In this document: positions 6,138 to 8,205 of the stretch, in pieces
How positions within the stretch are numbered: position 1 is the stretch's first letter
How the letters are laid out: the number at the start of each line of letters is the position of its first letter
NCBI GenBank assembly: GCA_937934465.1
Contig: CALGZO010000194.1
Coordinates: forward strand, 1 to 8,205
From: an uncultured Fimbriimonadales bacterium
GTDB taxonomy: Bacteria; Armatimonadota; Fimbriimonadia; Fimbriimonadales; GBS-DC
Direction of reading: 5' to 3'
DNA: 8,205 nt
Notes under the pieces: model-generated
The model's database searches: none
What the model saw: the letters and a program-made list of their open reading frames with translations, nothing else
What the model was told of the DNA's origin: nothing
Made by a program: the position numbers and the translations under genes

Positions 6138-6350
6138 ATGGACTACAAACTAACTGAGCGTGAGCGGAACATTCTGCATCTCTTCGCGCAAGGACACGAG
6201 TCCGAAGCGATTGCCGAACAGTTGGGGATTACCACGGAACAGGTCGAACAAGCCTCGCTGAATGTCCTCTATAAGCTCTTTGGCAGCTCGCTCAACCACA
6301 CCCTCGACGCCGCAGCCCCCGCCGAAGAGCGCGAACTCGTCGGAGTGTAA
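6138..6350 (+). CDS. Orphan LuxR-type helix-turn-helix protein, 70 residues
   Basis: The protein is little more than one LuxR/GerE C-terminal DNA-binding domain: LTERER (5-10), an AQGHESEAIAEQLGIT helix-turn-helix core (17-32), and a fourth helix ending LYKLFG (44-49), then a short acidic tail. It has no receiver, autoinducer or PAS domain, so it belongs with stand-alone GerE-like regulators. Odd points: the usual TVKxH of the recognition helix reads QVEQA here, replacing the conserved Lys and His with Glu and Ala, which removes positive charge where DNA contacts are normally made. It may bind DNA weakly, bind a partner, or use a different target. A strong consensus promoter and ribosome binding site point to high expression. 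It sits directly downstream of the membrane winged-helix gene and ends before an intrinsic terminator. Confidence 0.83.
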   Translation: MDYKLTERERNILHLFAQGHESEAIAEQLGITTEQVEQASLNVLYKLFGSSLNHTLDAAAPAEERELVGV

Positions 6351-6380
6351 GAAGGTAAATACGCTGTACCCTGTCGCGAG

Positions 6381-6405
6381 ACGCCCCTGAGTGTTTCAGG
6401 GGCGT
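6381..6405 (+). terminator. Intrinsic terminator after the LuxR-type gene
   Basis: ACGCCCCTGA (6381-6390) pairs perfectly with TCAGGGGCGT (6396-6405) across a 5-nt loop, and a T/C-rich stretch (TCTCTCCTTATTT) follows on the + strand. The opposite strand lacks a T run, so the element mainly serves the rightward genes, although its stem could also stop the convergent TPR transcript, whose stop codon lies 8 bp away. Confidence 0.85.
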
Positions 6406-6412
6406 TCTCTCC

Positions 6413-6763
6413 TTATTTAAAGTAGACGATTTGGCGTTGCGCCATCTCGTTGGATGGGTCGCGTCGCAGTACCTCCTCCAGCTCGCGTTTCGCTTCGGGT
6501 TCATAGCCGAGCATCGAGTAGGTGAGTGCAAGGTCTAATCGCGGCTGGATGGCTTCGGGGTTGAGGCGGACTGATGCTTCCAGCTCTTGGATGGACTCGT
6601 CAAATAATCCCGTGAAGCAATACACCAACCCCAGCAGGTGGTGCGCTTCCGCCGAGTTCGGATTACGCTGGAGCGCCTGCTTGAGCAGTTGCTCCGCCTC
6701 CTCATAGCGCCCTTCGTTTTTGAGCGCGAACGCCTGTTCAATCAGTTGTTTAGGGTCGCCCAT
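6413..6763 (-). CDS. Small TPR-repeat protein
   Basis: A 116-residue protein made almost wholly of three tetratricopeptide repeats at about residues 4-37, 38-71 and 72-105, each with the expected small/large pattern (for example EGRYEEAEQLLKQALQRNP, AEAHHLLGLVYCFTG and LALTYSMLGYEPEAKRELEEVLRRDP). There is no signal peptide or membrane segment, so it should be a cytoplasmic adaptor mediating protein-protein contacts; the partner cannot be inferred. Start 6763 is supported by AGGAGGT on the bottom strand about 11 nt upstream, slightly farther than ideal. It is monocistronic, convergent with the LuxR-type gene across a terminator, and divergent from the phosphatase. Confidence 0.87.
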   Translation of the reverse strand: MGDPKQLIEQAFALKNEGRYEEAEQLLKQALQRNPNSAEAHHLLGLVYCFTGLFDESIQELEASVRLNPEAIQPRLDLALTYSMLGYEPEAKRELEEVLRRDPSNEMAQRQIVYFK

Positions 6764-6799
6764 GTCTCGTGCCTACCTCCTATAGATAATCATCGATAA

Positions 6800-6816
6800 G
6801 TGCTACTGTGTTGCAC
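6800..6816. promoter_or_regulatory. Imperfect 17-bp palindrome in the TPR leader, possible operator
   Basis: GTGCTACTGTGTTGCAC has GTGC/GCAC outer arms and AC/GT inner pairs around a TGT centre, with one mismatched position per arm. It lies about 18 bp inside the predicted leftward transcript of the TPR gene, where a bound repressor would block elongation. Function is inferred only from symmetry and position. Confidence 0.35.
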
Positions 6817-6840
6817 GAGCGGCGTCTCCACCGTTTCAGC

Positions 6841-6867
6841 ATTATACCCCAATTATGCGCCGTTCAA
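6841..6867 (-). promoter_or_regulatory. Promoter for the TPR gene
   Basis: On the bottom strand, GGGGTATAAT gives a perfect -10 (6841-6846), and TTGAAC (6862-6867) is a 4-of-6 match to the -35 at a short 15-bp spacing. Transcription would start near 6834, giving a leader of about 70 nt that contains the 6800-6816 palindrome and two TTATC repeats 10 bp apart (6785-6789 and 6795-6799). Confidence 0.62.
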
Positions 6868-6872
6868 GGGGG

Positions 6873-6878
6873 TACACT
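6873..6878 (+). promoter_or_regulatory. Predicted -10 element for the histidine phosphatase, probably leaderless
   Basis: TACACT preceded by GGGGG lies 8 nt before the ATG at 6887. As at the ROK kinase, transcription would begin next to the start codon, and the only upstream purine block is a G5 tract touching the start. The expected -35 position (about 6850-6855) is not consensus and lies between the opposing promoter elements. Confidence 0.45.
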
Positions 6879-6886
6879 TTGGGGGC

Positions 6887-7519
6887 ATGCTCAAGGTCTA
6901 TCTGGTGCGGCACGGTCAGACGGCGTGGAACCAAGTGGGGCGTATTCAGGGGCATTCGGACACGCCGCTCGATGAGACGGGGCGTCGTCAGGCGGCGCAG
7001 GTAGCGCGCTGGTTGGCAGAGCGCGTGCGACGCCCCCTCGGCGTCTACAGCAGCGACCTCCAACGCGCGTTCCACACCGCGCAGGTCATCGCCGAAGCCC
7101 TGAACGCGCCGCTGCTGCCTGAACCCGCCCTGCGCGAACGCCACTGGGGGCTGTGGGAAGGTCTCACCAGCGAGGAGGTACAGCGACAGTTCCCCGAACA
7201 TCACTTCACCTATCTTTACGACCCGATGGTGGGAACCCCGCCCGAAGCCGAGCCGATGGGCGACTTTTGGGCGCGCGTGCAACGCTTCGGACAAACCCTG
7301 CTGCAGACCCATCCCGACGGCGAAGTGATTGTGGTGGGGCACGGCGGTAGCCTACGCATCCTGCTGTGCGAAGCGCTCGCAGGCGATGTGCAGACCTATC
7401 GGCGTATCCGCTTGGACAACACCAGCGTCTCCATCGTGGAGCGTGCGTCCGAACGGCTCTATGTTAGCCTGCTCAACTACACCGACCATCTGGCAGACCC
7501 ATCGGTGGACGGCTTTTAG
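6887..7519 (+). CDS. Histidine phosphatase family protein (phosphoglycerate mutase/CobC-like)
   Basis: A 210-residue cytoplasmic enzyme of the histidine phosphatase superfamily, which transfers phosphate through a phospho-histidine. Catalytic residues are all visible: the RHG motif with nucleophile His9 and Arg8, Arg60 in SSDLQRA, acid Glu84 in LRERHWG, and second His152 in GHGG. The short C-terminal part matches the cobalamin-phosphatase/GpmB-like branch more than true dPGM glycolytic mutases. Substrates in that branch include alpha-ribazole phosphate, phosphoserine and sugar phosphates; no neighbour decides among them. ATG 6887 begins right at the conserved LKVYLVRHG strand. A 29-residue longer frame from GTG 6800 would run through the promoter region and reads as low-quality sequence (MLLCCTSG), so it is rejected. 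The gene ends tail-to-tail with the deacetylase, stops overlapping as TTAG. Confidence 0.9.
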   Translation: MLKVYLVRHGQTAWNQVGRIQGHSDTPLDETGRRQAAQVARWLAERVRRPLGVYSSDLQRAFHTAQVIAEALNAPLLPEPALRERHWGLWEGLTSEEVQRQFPEHHFTYLYDPMVGTPPEAEPMGDFWARVQRFGQTLLQTHPDGEVIVVGHGGSLRILLCEALAGDVQTYRRIRLDNTSVSIVERASERLYVSLLNYTDHLADPSVDGF

Positions 7520-8205
7520 CGGTTTTGGGGCAGCGTCGCTATCAGTTCGGGCACGGTGACGAATTGGAACCCGCGCTGGCGCAGGGCGTGTATCAGTTCG
7601 GGCAGCGCGTCGGCGGTGTGGGGATAGGTGTCGTGGAGCAGCAGGATGCTTCCGTTGTGAGCGCGGAGCGCATAGCGGCGCGCCCAGTTAGAGCGCGTGC
7701 GAGGCGGTTGTTCTGGCTCGCCCAGCACGGTCGCCATCACGAGGGGCATCTGCCAGCGTTGTACCGCGCGGCGCACAGTCGCGTTCTGCGCCAGATAGGG
7801 CGGTCGGTAGGCGACCAACTCCACGCCTGCCCGACGCGCCAAAATCTGGCAGTCGCGTATCTGCCGCCACACCTGCTCCTCGCTCAGTTGGGTCTGCCGC
7901 TGGTGGTCGTAGCTGTGGCAGCCGAGCGCGTGCCCGTCCGCTGCGATGCGTTGCGCCAGCTCGGGATGACGCTTCAACTTCACCCCCACCACAAAAAAGG
8001 TGGCTCGCACGCCCTCGCGTCTCAATATCTCCAAGATGCGCGGCGTGGTTTCTGGGTCGGGACCGTCGTCGAAGGTGAGCGCGACGACGGGCGCGCGCGG
8101 ATTGCCGCGCCACAGCACGCCCTCGCGCGTCATCAGATGCTCGCCCCGCATACGCAACTGCCAATATTCCACACTCAGCAGGCGCGCGCGCGTCTCGCCC
8201 GTCAA
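7516..8205 (-). CDS. Polysaccharide deacetylase (NodB domain), probably cut at its 5' end
   Basis: A carbohydrate esterase family 4 enzyme that removes acetyl groups from N- or O-acetylated polysaccharides such as peptidoglycan, usually outside the membrane. 229 residues are present. Motifs in order: TFDDGPD with catalytic Asp46 and metal ligand Asp47, HSYDH with metal ligands His97 and His101, the RPPY groove (134-137), and LLLHD with His191 near the C-terminus. Motif 4, normally an Asp-Trp pair after the central strand, is replaced here by LGEPEQPPRTRSNW, so the active-site support differs. The frame is still open at the last base of the window (TTG there could only be a start by chance), and no signal peptide or membrane helix is seen in the part present, so a secretion signal may lie beyond the edge. 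An internal ATG (MRGEHLM, near residue 19) is a possible alternative start. The stop overlaps the convergent phosphatase by 4 bp. Confidence 0.88.
   Translation of the reverse strand: MTGETRARLLSVEYWQLRMRGEHLMTREGVLWRGNPRAPVVALTFDDGPDPETTPRILEILRREGVRATFFVVGVKLKRHPELAQRIAADGHALGCHSYDHQRQTQLSEEQVWRQIRDCQILARRAGVELVAYRPPYLAQNATVRRAVQRWQMPLVMATVLGEPEQPPRTRSNWARRYALRAHNGSILLLHDTYPHTADALPELIHALRQRGFQFVTVPELIATLPQNR

Noticed and set aside
6800..6886. GTG start giving a 29-residue longer phosphatase
   Set aside because: The extension translates the divergent promoter region and has no family similarity.
1..8205. CRISPR arrays, tRNA or rRNA genes, insertion sequences, toxin-antitoxin or defence genes
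   Set aside because: Looked for on both strands by eye; no spaced repeat arrays, cloverleaf arms, transposase motifs or terminal inverted repeats were seen.

Overview
The window is compact, GC-rich bacterial chromosome with nine protein-coding genes, two of them cut by the window edges. There are no RNA genes, insertion sequences, phage genes or CRISPR arrays that I can see. Strong GGAGG-type ribosome binding sites, a Thermus-like alpha-oxoamine synthase and planctomycete/armatimonad-style hypothetical proteins suggest a deep-branching bacterium, with Armatimonadota or a relative as my best guess. That assignment is an inference, because no ribosomal RNA or marker phylogeny is available here.

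Layout from left to right. (1) The 3' three-quarters or more of recN (DNA repair, + strand) runs tail-to-tail into a kbl-type glycine C-acetyltransferase/alpha-oxoamine synthase (- strand), with stop codons overlapping by 8 bp. Upstream of kbl on the same strand, 44 bp away, is a 427-residue membrane- or lipid-anchored protein of unknown function. (2) A 53-bp divergent promoter region separates that pair from a + strand run: a ROK-family sugar kinase (probable glucokinase), a 54-residue basic/proline-rich protein coupled to it by an ATGA overlap, a four-helix membrane protein with a cytoplasmic winged-helix domain, and an orphan 70-residue LuxR-type helix-turn-helix protein with its own consensus promoter. 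An intrinsic terminator closes the run. (3) A small TPR protein lies on the - strand, divergent from a histidine phosphatase on the + strand. The phosphatase in turn overlaps by 4 bp, tail-to-tail, with a polysaccharide deacetylase (- strand) that is cut by the right edge.

Most of the window is ordinary housekeeping and metabolic sequence. The parts worth a second look are these: the kinase / small protein / membrane-bound winged-helix / orphan LuxR cluster, which could be a sugar-linked membrane-to-DNA regulatory unit; a shared GG-TAnnnT -10 signature at all five predicted promoters, two of which leave no room for a leader; two divergent promoter pairs whose elements interlock; and a strong inversion of third-codon-position G/C preference inside the kinase and phosphatase genes. 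I found no clear evidence of a wholly new defence or mobile system.
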